Below, piece after piece: positions 1 through 15,100 of a stretch of DNA of 64,000 nucleotides. The DNA is taken from NCBI GenBank assembly GCA_016801885.1, contig CM028890.1, positions 8,734,001 through 8,798,000 of the forward strand, in the 5' to 3' direction. Numbering within the stretch: the stretch's first letter is position 1; each line of letters starts with the position of its first letter. Position numbers and translations under genes: made by a program. Under the pieces are notes generated by a model, which was not told the DNA's origin, searched no databases, and worked only from the letters and a program-made list of their open reading frames with translations. The stretch comes from Toxotes chatareus. Its lineage: Eukaryota; Chordata; Actinopteri; Toxotidae.

Positions 1-223
1 GGTATTTGTAATGAGCTAAAACCTTCCTAGACGTTATTAATGTAATCCATGCTGGAAGCCCACTGCTTATTTTGTGGAGTCTCAAGGCTTTTCCTACAGA
101 GGCCAGTAGCCTGACAGGACACTGTGTGCATTTTACATGTTGTCTGGGATGTTGTTGTTGTAGTAAACACGGTGCAGCTTCGTTTGCCTACTTGTTAACC
201 CTTCTCCTCTCCTCTCCTCTCAG

Positions 224-3200
224 GATGGCTTGGATGCGCTGGTGTACGACCTTGACTTCCCTGCCCTGAGGAAAAACAAGAGCATTGACAACTTTTTGAA
301 TAGATGTAAGTAGCTCACATCATGCTTTTCTCCTTATGTCCTCCTTTACTCCTGATCTCTCTGTGTCTTTCACTTTAACCATTTGGGTTCGTAGACCCCT
401 GTTACATGTGGGTATAAACCTAGGCTCAGAAAAGAAGGCTGTTTTTGGGTCACCGCTTCTATGTAGGCTTGGACACAATAGGTGTCTGCTGCTTAGTGTC
501 CCCAACAAAGGGGCTTTCATAAATGGCTGGTGACCCACATGATGACTGTCGTGATGGCTTCTCTTTTTCAGTGTCCTCAGACTGGGGAACCCCCATAACT
601 GTGTTTTAAACAAAATATAAAATATCAATCAAAGGCTGAGAGTGAGGCCAAATCTATGTTTCCTTAACAGATCTACTGTTCCTGTCCAATTCTCTGCAAT
701 TGAATTTCTAGGAAATGGCAACTGTCATGTTACAGTGTTTATGGCAGGACTTGCTCTTTTAGAGCCAGGAATGTCTGAGGTGAGGGGCAAAGAACCAACG
801 TTATATATCTCAGGGATATTCGTATTTAAATATGTGGATTACACTCAGACAGACATATAATTCAACAAAACACCAATAACCAAACAAATCCTTACTCTCA
901 CTGCCTCCTTTGTTTCTATCTCTGGTATGACCCAAAATATTCTCCCTCTCTTTGTGGCAGGTTTTTGCTGTATCTCTCTTCATTTTCCTTGGTTTCTCTC
1001 TACGGTCCTCCTGTAAAGAAACCCTTTGAACAGAGATCTGTTAACAATCATTCTTTTATGTGAAATGTTTTTCCTAAACAGCAGATATTTATTAAGTCTA
1101 TTGAAATTCTATGCCTTTTTACCAACAGTTTATAAAAATGTTTTCATTTGTAATTGTGCAAGTTGATATTATTGCCAAATCAGCAATTACAACCTGCCTT
1201 CTTAAGACATAGTTGTGAGAAAATGGGATCGTAGTCTCTTTACTCTGTATTTAAGAATAGAGAGTTTATTATCAACACAAGCTACTGTAAACCCTCAGGC
1301 AAAAACTGCCATTAGGCATCTCCTCAATTACTCTTAGTACTGTACTTTTGTGTGTAGCACCCAAGTGTTAGCAATGCATTGATGGATATGGACTAATGGA
1401 CTGGCTGTCTTGTGAGACACTGGTCCTCACTCGCATGCATTGCCTGAAGGGTTCTTTACTCTGAATTCTCCCCTCCATATATTGTGCTTTGCACCCCGAT
1501 CACATCAGCTGATTTCTGCACTGTATATATGCTGGGACCTACTGGAAATATTCCTCCTTCACCCCCCCCCCCCACACACACACAAACACACCTGCATACA
1601 GTGTATTCTCTATAACAGCAAAATAAAACCCTATTTGTACCATTTCTAAACATACTTTATATGTCTTTTTGCTCCACTGGGATTTTTCCATTAAGGATCA
1701 TGATCCCGGGAACCTCTGAACAGAGTGGAAATGACTCACTCTCAAATGTTCTTATTCTAATAGCTCAGGGCTTACTTTTTATTTTTAGATCAATTGAACT
1801 TGGATGCCCTTGTACCCCCCCCCCCTTTCCATGCATTCCCGTGCCAGTTGTGACCCATGTGAATTGAAAATTATCCCCCTAGTCCAGCTATGACCAAATT
1901 TGGCTGAACAGTAAATGCTATCTCCCCTAGGGGAACCAGCATTGTTATATCAGGGAGAGGCCAACTCTCAGTAAGCAACAAACTTTTCCTGAGTGACATC
2001 TCTCAGCTGTGCAGAGGATTTTCTTTTCTGTTTGCCAACATGCTGGATGTTCCTATGAAATTCAGCTTATGCCATAGACATATATAGGGTGCCAGTGATG
2101 ACAAAACAGAAACGATGATCTGCAGACTCTCTCAGGCACTTTACTACTCTACTACTTTATTAACTTGATGTCACTAATTTTGCCAACTATAACTTTGGCT
2201 GTGATCCTTCAGAGCACAAGGCTAAGGATAAGACTCAATTTAAAGGTCAATGCAATAAAGCATAGTAAAGTTTCCTGAATAGAATCTGTTAAGCTGTAAC
2301 ATCTGTCTTTGCTTTTTTTTCCAGACAAGGAAACCATTAGTAAAATTCGTGATCTACGCATGAAAGCAGAAGACTATGAGGTGGTTAAAGTTATTGGGAG
2401 GGGAGCATTTGGAGAGGTGCAGTTGGTAAGAATGTCATTTTGTGTGAATGTGTTTTTAACAACAGTGTAACTCTAAACCTCCACAAGTGAAGTTCAGCTA
2501 AGTCTGACTTGATTGTTGCCTCATTGACTTTTCCAGGTAAGACACAAAGCCACAAGCAAAGTATACGCCATGAAGCTGCTGAGCAAGTTTGAGATGATCA
2601 AGAGGTCAGACTCTGCTTTCTTCTGGGAGGAGAGGGACATCATGGCTTTTGCCAACAGCGCATGGGTGGTGCAGGTATGATGTAATACAAGAACAAGACA
2701 TCTAAAACCTATTTAACCTAGTTTGATGTAAATAAGTCCAGCCTTATGTGAGTGAATGACAGTTTTCTTTGACGTTTTTCACGAATCATTTTTCTCCTCC
2801 ATTCCACAGCTATTTTTTGCTTTCCAAGATGATCGCTACCTCTACATGGTGATGGAATACATGCCTGGTGGCGACTTGGTTAATTTGATGAGCAACTATG
2901 ATGTCCCAGAGAAGTGGGCGCGCTTTTACACAGCTGAGGTGGTGCTGGCTCTGGATGGAATCCACTCCATGGGCTTCATTCACAGGTAACAACAAAACTC
3001 TCCGTTCTTTGTATCTCCTACTGTGTTTGTTGGTTTGGTTTTCAGATTGGCTGCAGTCAAACACATGGAAGCGATACATTTCAAATCGAACTACTGTTTC
3101 TTACTTACTGTGTGGCACTCCTTAAGTTTTTATTCTGTGTTTGGAAGGCCTTCTGAAACCTTGCTCTAAGCAAATGTATATAATCATTTGTCCTTGACAA

Positions 3201-6140
3201 CTGTGAGATATGCAGTAGGATCTAGAAGGTGTGGTGGCAACCTATGATCTGAGGGAGCAGTATAATGAGCAGAAAGTAGTTTGGGGACAGAGACACTGTT
3301 TTTAGCATTAATGCTAGCTGCTAATGTTTTAACTATAGGTCTCATTCTACATTACTACTTGCTTTCAAAACTAAGACTCCATGAGGCACAAAATTCTGGT
3401 TAAATTATAAACCAAAAACTAACACAATTCTCTACCTGAACCTCAAACCATTTAAAAGCTTTTAAATGACTTGTAGTTCCTGCCATTGTTGTCTCATTTC
3501 TTTTGGGTTCCTTCAGCAATGATTTATATGAGATTTACATTTTCTGTTAGTGTTGTTGCTTTTCAGCTCAGTTCAATGATGCTGGCTGTGGATGTGGAAT
3601 ATCTCTTGGAGTACAAGGGAAATCAGTCTCTCTGTGCTGGATGGCACCACATATTTGTTAAATTATTTCTATGCACAAAAGAAATAAAATATTTTTTCCT
3701 TTTATTAAATGGTTACCTATGTTATTCTACAAACTAAGCTCCGTGTACAGCTGCAGTGGTGGAAAATTCACACCATGACAGTTGTATTAAATAGTTCTCT
3801 TCTGTTTTCCCATTAGCTTGCTGGAAGTTGTAGTGAAAGAAAATTTAAGGAAGATATAAATCCTGCTCTCTCAGTTCCCAGCTCCCTTCATACCTCATTA
3901 CATCTGACCTAAAACTGCAGTGAAGTGCAGCACCTTCAGAGAGTTCAGATTTAGAGAGCCGTTTTCCCAAATTGCACCATCAAGCAGCTCTAACTTTAGC
4001 TGTTCACATACACACTTGCAAAGTGCTGCAGTTTCCCTGTGAAGTGCTTGAGTTTGATGTGTTCTTTATGTATTATATATGTGTTTGACATCACTTCATT
4101 TTCGCCTTTTCAGGGACGTGAAGCCTGACAACATGTTGCTAGACAAAGCAGGCCACTTAAAACTGGCAGACTTCGGGACCTGCATGAAAATGAACAAGGT
4201 ATCACATTCGGTTTCCCTCGAAACTAACTTTTCTCACATTACACAGATAAAAGTTTCAAGTGTACAAATCCAAGTCATTGTTATTAGTTTGCTTATGATT
4301 AACATCTCTCCATTTCTGACAGTTATTTTGAGAGTCTGAGATTTTTTTCCCCTGTTTTTCCCCCCTCAGGATGGTATGGTACGATGTGACACAGCAGTGG
4401 GAACTCCAGACTACATTTCACCTGAGGTACTGAAATCCCAAGGAGGAGATGGCTATTATGGCAGAGAGTGTGACTGGTGGTCGGTGGGAGTGTTCCTGTA
4501 CGAAATGCTAGTTGGTGAGTTTATGATTAAGTATTACAATTTTTAAGTCAACAATTTGACGTTTGTTTTATTATACCAGTCGTAAAAATTACCATTAATT
4601 AATTAAGCTTATGTTTGCGTTCTTGATAAATCATGACAAAAACATATCAGTAACCATTGACTCTTGTTTGTCCTCTTTTGTTTACAGGAGACACTCCATT
4701 CTATGCAGACTCACTGGTGGGAACCTATAGCAAAATTATGAACCACAAGAATGCCCTGACCTTCCCTGAAGACAGCGACATATCCAACGATGCCAAGAAT
4801 CTTATCTGTGCTTTCCTGACTGACAGGTTAGAGAAGGACAGAACAAGCACTGGCTCATGAAGAGGGTCCTTATCTTTAGACCCCCTCCTTTTTTAGGTGC
4901 TAAGTGTTTTCTGGTGTAGAGGGCCTTCTGTGGAAAGAACCCTGATGAAACTATTCCTACTACCAGAGAGGCTGTGTATCTTTGCATCAAGTTGTATCAC
5001 TGCTTTCTTCTACTGCTGTTATGAAAGTTATACACATAATTGTTTAAATTATCAAATATCAAACTAAATATGTGCTCCTGATCCCTACAGGGAAGTTCGG
5101 CTTGGTCGTAACGGAGTAGATGAGATCAAGAGGCATCCTTTCTTCAAGAATGACCAGTGGACATGGGAGAACATCAGAGAGAGTAAGAACATTTTCAATA
5201 CTAAGATTACAGATTAGTTTCACACCTCCCATTTCATTTGGCAGTCTTCTCACTGTTATTTCAATCATGTAGCCAGCGATCATGTTTTCCATTTGACCTA
5301 CTACAGACAGTTGCAGGAAATTCTTGTAGACAAGCCATTCATTCAGCATCCTTTCCAAGACTAAACGTGATTCCTGCTCATAGTAATAATTGGCAGCACA
5401 GCGTTTTTGAGGCCAACAACAGGGGAAGCAGTTCAATGCAAATGTTAATGCTCTGGGATTGACATTGGAGCAGAAAGAGATTAGAAATGTAGGGCTAAAT
5501 CCAGTAGCTAGAGTCAGTCCTTTAGTGGCTTTATATTTAATACTTAACTAGGCTGAAGTCAGCACTTTGCTGTTGGCCACCCCAGTCGTTCCACTGGCTG
5601 ATCAGCTCTGCTAGCTGGCCGGTTTCCCTCTTTTTAAAGAGAGTTTCAAAAGAGATCTGTGATCCAGAAAAACTCTGCAGAGAAAACTGAAACACTGGTC
5701 TTTTATCTGTCGCAGATAATCTACCTCAAATTTCAGTAATGACATCAAAAAAGAAAATGTGTATTTAGAATTATAGGAGTGGGAGAGACAAACAAGTCAG
5801 AGCCAGAAATATGTAATAAACCTCAGCATTTTCAAGGCCTGAACACCTTCAGTCAGTTTTAATTTTAGTTTTAATTTTAGTTAGTGTGAACTGCGCCTTT
5901 TACAGAAAGATTTATTATATGCAATGAACTGTGGTGGTCTTATTTTTCCTCTATCTTCCATCTCCTTTTGCTATGTGCAGCGGCTGCTCCCGTGGTGCCT
6001 GAACTGAGCAGTGACATTGACACCAGTAACTTTGATGACATTGAGGAGGATCGGGGAGAGGAGGAGACCTTTCCCATACCAAAGGCCTTTGTGGGCAACC
6101 AGCTGCCCTTCGTAGGCTTCACTTACTACAGCAATCAGCA
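224..6140 (+). other. rock1: rock1 exons for N-terminal extension, kinase domain and AGC tail
   Basis: Exons: 224-305, 2325-2425, 2537-2674, 2810-2985, 4114-4198, 4370-4514, 4688-4826, 5091-5182, 5981-6140. Visible kinase landmarks in order: glycine loop IGRGAFGEV (exon 2325), catalytic lysine in YAMKLL (exon 2537), catalytic loop HRDVKPDN spanning the 2985/4114 junction, DFG in KLADFGTCMK (exon 4114), activation segment GTPDYISPEV (exon 4370), and CDWWSVGVFLYEML. All catalytic residues are intact, so an active kinase is expected. Exon 5981 carries the C-terminal extension with the hydrophobic motif FVGFTYYS. Introns are 111 bp to 2.0 kb; the long ones (306-2324, 2986-4113, 5183-5980) hold no other gene that I can see. 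Confidence 0.95.
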
Positions 6141-9100
6141 GTAAGTCTGTCAGATATTGCTTCACTCTGTTTTTTGCACCGTTCATTATGAATGTGCAGA
6201 ATTTACTGTTTGTTTCCTTGTAACACGAAATTGTTATAGTTGCATGTAGATGAAAATGTAGTGTTTACAGTGATAAATCTATGACATGATGCATTGTTCA
6301 TGTATTTCATGACTTGAAATGACTTGTGACTTCAATAGCAATCTGTAGAGTTCACTCTTTTCATGGTGGAAATCGATTTGTCATAGCTGACATTGTTTGA
6401 ATACCTTATTTTAGAGAAAGTGTCACAGACAGTTGAGCTCTTCTGTTTGCCTGTGAATGCTCCCAGAATTTATAACTTGATATATTCTTTTTAATTTATT
6501 GAAGAATTGGTGGCAGTGTTTAAGTTTTTACTTTGAGAAGAGGCTTTAATTTAACTGTTGTAGTTAGATAAAGTGTTCTTTTTCCAGCCTTTTGCGCAGC
6601 TCCGCCACCACGAAGACCAGTGACAAACGTAGCAGCTCCACCAAGGAAGACAAGAGTCATGTGAGTAGAAGACCATAATTTTTTTTTTTTTTTAATTAAT
6701 AAAAAGAAAAAGTCTTAAAGCTATAGAATATCTGCTAATGTTCCATCTCATCTCAGGCATTAAAATGTTATGTTTCTGTTTAGCTGGAAAACCTGCAGAA
6801 ACGAATCTACCATCTGGAGGAGCAGCTCCACAGTGAGATGCAGCTGAAGGATGAGTTGGAGCAGAAATGCAGGTATAGAACCGGTTTATTCATATATAAA
6901 AAGAAACAGTGCATTCAGAAAGTACTCAGACCCCTTCAAATGTGATGCAAATTCATTGGTCTCCGTGAAGGTTACAAAACAACATAAATGTGGAAAGAAG
7001 CATTAATTAAGCGAGAACCTATACAAATGTGCTTCTAATAAAGTCCTTTTATCTCCAGTTAACTTGTGATATTTTTAAATGCGAAAAGGGCCATTGATAA
7101 GTTATTAGGAAGAGGAAACCAGACATTTGTCTACAGCAATGTATATGAAATTTTCATGTAACTTCTGTTTTTCTCAAACTCCGTTCTTCCTAGGGCATCA
7201 AACACCAAGATTGACAAGATCATGAAAGAGCTGGATGAAGAGGTTAAATTCTAACACCTTTTTCTATCTTTTTTTTTTTTTTTTTTTTTTACTATGGACA
7301 GATTTTAATTTCATGACATTTGCTTCTTTGCATTTATATTAATATAAAGAAAAGTAACTCTGAAGCTACAGCTGTTATGTTTTGGTAATGCAATGAAATT
7401 GAGTAAATGACTGTTTGCAATCAGAGGCTAGATTAGGGATTGGTTTGTTCCTGCCTCATGATAGCGGCTCTGTTGTTCCTTGCCACAGGCAAACCTTAGG
7501 AAGAGTGCAGAGGCCAGCATGTCTCTGCTGGAGAAGGACAAGATCATGCTGCAGCACAGATTCACCGAGTACCAAAGAAAAGCTGACCAGGAGGCAGAGA
7601 AGAGACGCAATTTGGAGAATGAGGGTAAAGATAATGAGGTGCTGCTGATGTATGATTCAGACACTTTGCAATTAAAGTATATTTGCAGAGTGAAGCTGTG
7701 ATGTCAGTTTTTTGAGTATAGTTTTGTTACATGGTAATGCCTTCATCCTCAGTATCATTTGATCTGGCTAAGGCATGTGTCCCAAATGGATTACTTGGTA
7801 TCCTTTTGTGACCCCCCCTCACCTTGCTAACCACAGATCTAGTTAAGTGTTAAACCTTGCACATGTCTCCCTGAATTTCCAGTTGACCGAGTACACAAGA
7901 TAGCACTAAGTGGATTTACAAGCTATAAGCTGTTAGAATTTAAGACTTGATATACCGTTCAGGTAATTTAATGTAATTTTAATCAGGAATGTACATAGGT
8001 TATTTGGTTTGGTTTCAAAATTGGATTTTAAATGAAGCCCTGCCCAATTAATTTCCTGTCTGATTATTTCTAGTGTCGACTTTAAAGGAGCAGCTTGAAG
8101 ATATGAGGAAGATCAGCCAGAACTCGCAGGCCTCGAATGACAAGATTGCCCAGCTGCAAAATCAGGTACAGTGGACATGCACACACACACACACACACAG
8201 TCTGGGCTAGAGGAGGGACAACGCATTAAACCTTTTCCATTCTGACCCTCTCTGTTTTGCTTGGCAGCTGGAAGAGGCCAACGATTTGCTGCGTGCAGAG
8301 TCCGACACGGCAGCAAGACTAAGGAAGAGCCACACTGAGATGGCAAAGTCAATGAGCCAGCTGGAGAGTTTGAACCGTGAGCTGCAGGAGAGGAGCCGTG
8401 CAGTAGACGGAGAGAAGGCCCAACTGGAGAAGGAGCTTCTGGTTGTTCAGAGCACCCTGGACTCTGAGCGGAGAAACTACAGCCAGGGATCAGAGGAGAT
8501 CAGGGAGCTGCAAGGTGACCCACTGACACACAAATGATGACACTGACACATGCAAATTGAACGCTTCAAAAACAGTGGCTAAATTCCATGACAGCTTGAC
8601 CAAGTCACAGCTGCACTGTGAAGTGTACTTCAAGGGCAAACCTGCATAGGGGTGTATAAAATACAGAATCACACTCTCATTCAGACATTTGAGACAGCTG
8701 CAAAAATTCCTTTCAACAGAGTCCAGCCCTCACTCTCCCACTGGTGTCAGACATGCCCAAGCACTGATGACACCCACAGCCACCAAATCAGTCTCTGTTT
8801 ATCTGTCATTTATCTTTTAAACAATCCTTGTTTAAAAGATGGGAAACAAGATTTGAAAGTCATATACGTTACTGGGGATGGAGGGACACTGAAGTCATTT
8901 TCTTTAAGACGATTTTGCAATGAAAATATCGACTACATATCATAAATACCATGATTCTGATTGTCTTTATGTTTTCTTTCTCAGCGAGGATGGCTGGGCT
9001 GCAAGAGGACAACAAAAGCTTGAAGCTGAGCCTTTCCAAAGTGGAGGCAGAACGCAAACAGGCGCACGAAAGGAGCAACAACCTGGAGAAGGTATATACA

Positions 9101-12100
9101 ACAAGTAGTTGGTTGTAATATTTATGCATATATGAAAGCAATTCTACTCTGTAGAATTTTAAGAATTGCTGTTATTTTGGATATTTTTCATTCGATATAT
9201 GGAGAGTGGTGTGTTCAGTTTGCTTCATGTTGTTTGCCTGGTTCTTACCCCCCCCCCCCCAGGAAAAGAACAACCTGGAGATAGACCTGAACTACAAACT
9301 GAAGACCTTGCAGCAGCGTCTGGAGCAGGAACAGACTGAGCACAGGGTGACGCGGGCACAGCTCACTGACAAATACGAGTCTATTGAAGAAGCAAAATCA
9401 GCTGCCATGAATGGTATGCCAGTCCTATGTCAGAGCATGCCCTGCTCACTGTTTTTGGCCATGCTTTTCTTTTTTTGATTTGATTCCTTTTTTTTTTTTT
9501 TTCTTTCTTTCTACCATCTTCCTTTGTCCTCTCTCTCTTTCTTATTTTTTTAAAATTACCTTTCCACCTTTATTTTTTTTTTTAAGTTCTTCCTCATCCC
9601 ACCACCTCCTTTTTGCTTTGTCCTACAGTCTGATCAGACTCACCTGCAGGGGTTGTTTGGGTGGGAGGAATTCAAGGAGTGTAAGCCAGTCAGCGTGTCA
9701 GGACATCACCTCATTGCATATTAAAGCTGGACTCTAAAGCAGTTTCTGTAACAGAATGATGATCTGTGCAAGTGATTTCTAGTCTTTCACCTGGTGTCTG
9801 CTGCAACAGCCTCTCCTTGGAAAATGTCTTTCGTGCTGAGGTTCTCTTTGTGTTATGTTTAGTGATTTTCAGCATATACTGATTTTTGTGTTAATCCAGT
9901 TGTCACATTAATTCCAACTGATACTCAGACTGATAAACGACACACAGTGTTCTTGTTGTTTATTTTCCTTCAGCCCTCCATATAGTTACTGAATGTGGAA
10001 GAGGACTGTCAGATTTAGTAAATATTGGACAGATGCATTGTGAATTCAGGGTCCAGAACACTGACATTATCATAGGAGGTGTTTAGTTTACTTGGTATTC
10101 TGTCAGTTGTCAGTAGGACAGAGGTGACTCTTATTCTTTCATTCGGCTGCTCTAGCTGTTCAGCAAAAGATGTCTGAGGAGAATGGAGCGAGGATGAGAG
10201 CTGAGAGCCGGGTAGTGGAGGTGGAGAAGCAGTGCTCGATGCTAGAGTTTGACCTCAAGCAGTCTGTGCAGAAGATGGAGCAGCTGATGAAGCAAAAGGA
10301 AAGGCTGGAAGATGAGGTAAGAACTCCCTCTCACCTTAGTCGTCCTTTTAATATTCAGCTATTTGTAATAAAGATTCCTGTGCGCAGCATTTGTGTTCCT
10401 CGCATCTCTGATGTCTCACCTCTCTTATGTCTTCCTTCAACAGGTGAAGAATCTGCGGATACAGGTAGAACAAGAGTCGAGCAAGCGTGTCCAGGCTCAG
10501 AATGACCTGAAGAGCCGCACGCAGGAGGTGGATCGTCTTAGGTGTTCAGAGAAGCAGCTCAAACAGGAGATCAACACAGCACTAGAGAGTAAACGCTCGC
10601 TGGAGTTCCAGCTGGCACAGCTGACCAAGTGAGTAGTGTTTCTGCTGTTGGAATGTTAAAAATAAATCCTAATTGTAAAACTGTTTTAGGAAATATATAT
10701 ATTGTCCATTCACTACTTAGACTCTGTCTAATTTAAGAATTAATTTTAGAATATTTTGAGGTTACTCATGCCATTGTGCCAGTTATTTTTACTCTCAAAC
10801 AAATTGGCAGCAGCTCCAGCCAGGAGTTCTAATTTTCTGTTATTGCTGCACTGCCCAGTAATGCTCTTTGGAAGTCAAGGTGTAAATTGCCCTACAGTTG
10901 CCTGCTATTTTCAAGTAAGTGCTATTATTCCAGCTTAGAGGTTGACTATGCCAAAGCTGTTCTCTGACAGTGTTTACACCACAGGATTAGGGTTTACTCT
11001 GAGTCCGGCTCCATCCACTCTGTTGCTAATCCCCTGGTGAGCACAGCAGCCAGTGCTGCTGGTTGCATTTACTACAGTGGCTGACTTAGAGGCTGGCTCT
11101 GTTTGCCTGGCTAAAGAGTGTTGTTTAGAAAGTGCTAAAACCTGTGAGTGTGTAAAATTAGCTAGATAAATGGAATTTAATGAAGAAATGAAAAGTAAGT
11201 ACATCATGTTTTTTGTTGTTGTGTTACCAGACAATACAGAGGCAACGAGGGACAGATGAGGGAACTTCAGGACCAGCTTGAGGCTGAACAGTATTTTTCT
11301 GTAAGTATAAGTCTGAGTCCCCCAGTGTCTCTGCCCTCTTCAGTGCGAAATCCATGGTCTAAATTATTGTATGTCCTCCTTCAGACGCTTTACAAAACTC
11401 AGGTCAAGGAACTAAAAGAGGAGATTGAGGAAAGGAACCGGCAGGTACAAGAGGCTCATAAAAAGGTGCAGGAGTTGTCCAGTGAAAGGTAAGAAACTGA
11501 ATCCTCCTCATGCACACTGCAGCACTGGGACTCATAGATTTAACCATCCAAATATTGATTATTGACCAGCTAATATTTTTATGTCCAGTTGTTTTGTTGA
11601 GATTTTACTGTTGTCTGCTGAAACAGTCAAAAAAAGCTGAACAAGAATTTTATATAACTAAAAATAACAAATCTGTTTTATCCTGCACATAGGGACTCCC
11701 TGTCTGCCCAGCTGGATCTGACAGTGACCAAGGCTGAGTCAGAGCAGCTTGCCCGGGCACTTCAGGAGGAAGAGTACTTTGAGCTCAGCCAGGAGAACAA
11801 GAAGGCAGCAACTAGACATAAGCAGGAGATTGGGGAAAAGGAGGCTACCATTGCACGGGTGAGCAGAACCTACAGTGCCTTTCCACCTCTAGTTTATTGT
11901 CCCCCTCCACCTTGACATTATTATGTTCTTTCAGTAAGACATCATATTAATCTGTTTTACTGTCACAACTTTGAGTGGGGAAAAATAACTTTCTTTAAAT
12001 TTCTTGACAGCTTGAGGAATCTAATAAAACTCTGACCAAAGACGTGGAGAACCTCAGCAAAGAGAAGGCTGAATTGACTGAGAAGCTTCATACTCAGGAA

Positions 12101-15100
12101 GAAGGTACTATCCCCTTTGTTGATCTTTATGTCTCCCAGCTCTTTTGTAATTATTCTGCTGTAGGAGCTGATTCTCTTTTCCTTGGCAGAGTATGCAGCT
12201 CAGAAGGAGGAGATTACAAATACAATCAAGGCCAACTATGAGAAGGTCCTCAGCACAGAGCGCACACTGAAGACTCAGGTAAAGATGCACTTTTTTAGTC
12301 AGACGGTGAACATTGGTAAGGCAAGTGGAGAATAGCGGCTGATTTATCTACCTCAACCTGTCAGGCGGTGAACAAGCTGGCAGAGATCATGAACCGCAAG
12401 GACATGAAGCTGGACCAGAAGAAGAAGGGCAGTACTGCCGACCTGCGGAAGAAAGAGAAGGAGAACCGCAAACTTCAGCTGGAGCTTAACCAGGAGAAGG
12501 ACAAGTTTAACCACATGGCCATCAAGTATCAGAAGGAGTTGAGCGAGATGCAGGCGGTAAGTTAATATCTCTACTATCTCCAGTATAATCATTCAGGGTT
12601 TTTCCTTGTTTTCAACCAAAATCTCTTCACTTTCCTGCCAACAGCAACTGGCAGAAGAATGCACATATCGCAACGAGCTGCAGATGCAGCTGGATAGCAA
12701 GGAGAGCGACATCGAGCAGCTTCGGGAGAAACTGAACGACCTGCAACAGCGCATGGATAACTCCAGTGTCACCAGTTTGCAGACAGATGAGACTGACAGC
12801 AACACTGCAGGTAAGGTCACCACAGGGGCTAACTGGACACTGCTGCTTCTGGTACTTACACTACAGGACCTCAAGTCTCAAATGACTCCTCTGCAGGTAA
12901 AAATTCTTGGAAATTTAATTTAGTGGTACCTGGATAGTTCATATTGGTTTATCTTCCTCCATACTATAAATTCCAATTATGCAGTGTGGTAAGAGTTTTT
13001 CTTTAGAATATATTATTAACAAAACGGACTAAAGACTTTGAAAGATGCTACTTTTTGGTGCTTTTGGCACTTAAATGTTTTTCAGGTAAAACCTTAGTCC
13101 TTGTTGAAATCGGTAAATTTCCCAGTTTTGTTATTCTTCGTGCCAAGTGTTTAATTGAGTTTTAGATTACTTTAGGGGGTTAAAAGAAACAATTTAGTGT
13201 CAGAAAATGTATTTTGCATATTTAGAACATTGTGGCAGGTGTTTATTGAATAGACTGTTCAGCAGGTGCCTGTGGTTTTAAGATTGGTACATATAGGCAG
13301 AAAGCGGAGGCTGTCACACCTTTATTAAAGTCAAGCTGCTGTACTTTCTGCCTTATGCTGATTAACAGTTGTTCAAAACTGATGATGGTAAACCATCTTT
13401 TTCTGAAATGAGACCTAACATGAATACGAATGTACCTTGTTCTAGGCCTGTTCTCATGTGTTGCTGGTGTCTGTGGTTAAGTCATTCTCTCTTTATTTCC
13501 CTCATGTCCAGTTGGTTCTCCTTGCTCTTCTTATCTTTGTAACTTCTATTCCTTTCCCTCTGTGAGTAATTGAGTGGACGAGCCCCCTTTTGCCTGGCCT
13601 GTGCTGCAGCTATTGTGTGTTTGTCTTTTTTGCCCCTGATTTTCTTAAGTGTTCTTTTGCCAGAGGTGATGCAGCCACCTCTGTTGGGGGAATTCATGAA
13701 ACACTTTTGAAAGAAGCCTTATAGAGTGGGGGTGTGAAGGATATTTATAAATTCTCATACCAACAAAATGTGTTCACTAACATTAAGAGGATGTTAAATG
13801 ACAGTGACGTGCTGGCATTGAATTTGCTTAATGTCACAAGGTGAGCCCTAACGGTAAAGTGACCACATCAGTTCAGAGGTAACTGACTGTACCCTGTGTG
13901 AGGTTTACCACAACACTCTCAGCACCTTTCAAAATGTGTCTTGAAACTGAAAAAGCTGTTTTTAATTCATGGCACTGTGTGCTTCAAACACTTAACACTC
14001 TTATTGGTTCTTCTTTTTTTTTTTTTTTTTTTGTCAGCATGTTCACCTAGAAGTACTGCTCGTTGTGGACACAAAGACCTCCCTCACTATGTCACATGTA
14101 GCAGAAAAAGCCCCTCTTAGTTCACTGTTCCTGTTTAGCTTGTGTTGTTTCAGCTGCATGCACTTGAAGTTATAATTTTAACACCAAATAATGTTTATTT
14201 ATGTGTTTGTTTCTATTAAAGGAGTGAGTGATCAAGCTAATTGGTTATTAACACTAATTCCTGTTGCAAAACTGTTATTCTGAAGCTTTTAAGGTCATTT
14301 CAAATGATAAAATCTGCCATGCTCTGTTAACATGCTGTAAGAAGGACCTATGTCTAAAATTTTCCTCCTGCATGGGGAGTGTGTTGCAGCAGCATGGCAT
14401 ATCTAAATTTGTGCCTTGTCACCTACTCCAGTGCAGTTACCTAATGCAGGAACAACTCCTTGAGGAGTTCACCTGGTGTTACAAAACAATTATGACCTTT
14501 GTGACTTGACTTTTTTTTTTTTATTTCCCCCAGTTCAGTTTGGATTTAATCACTGCATGGCCAGTGTCTTTAAAAACACTTCATTGATCTGTAACTTTGT
14601 TCACATCTGGGCTGCTTTCCAGAATCCAGATTGGAGGGTTGGCTGTCCATTCCTAATCGTGCTAATATTAAGCGATATGGATGGAAGAAGCAGGTAGGTT
14701 GTGTTTATTTGGCATTTCCTCTGCTCCCCAGCGGTTTGTTAAACTTTATTATGCTGCCATAACAAATGCTGTGAACTCCTTAGACAATGTCATTATCACA
14801 TTCCTTTCATTGTCTGTCATTGTAATATTTGCAGTATGTGGTGGTGAGCAGTAAGAAGATTCTTTTCTACAATGATGAGCAGGAGAAGGAACAGTCCAGC
14901 CCCTCAATGGTACTAGATATCGAGTAAGTTTTTTTTTTTTTTTTTCCTTCTTGTTTGACCTTTTGTTGCAGTGATTGTGCTTACAAGTCAGTAGTGCACA
15001 TATATTTACTGATATGTAATTGTTTATTTTGTATCTTCTTGTGCAGCAAACTATTTCATGTGAGACCAGTCACTCAAGGAGACGTGTACCGGGCTGAGAC

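Noticed and set aside
5059..5436. 125-residue ORF antisense to rock1 (MNCFPCCWPQKRC...)
   Set aside because: It overlaps a conserved rock1 coding exon and its intron on the other strand, matches no family I know and has no visible partner exons; most likely chance.
12811..12923. Open frame continuing from rock1 exon 12645 past its donor
   Set aside because: The donor GTAAGG at 12811 and the exact join to ESRLEGWLS at 14623 in the right phase show that this is intron read-through.
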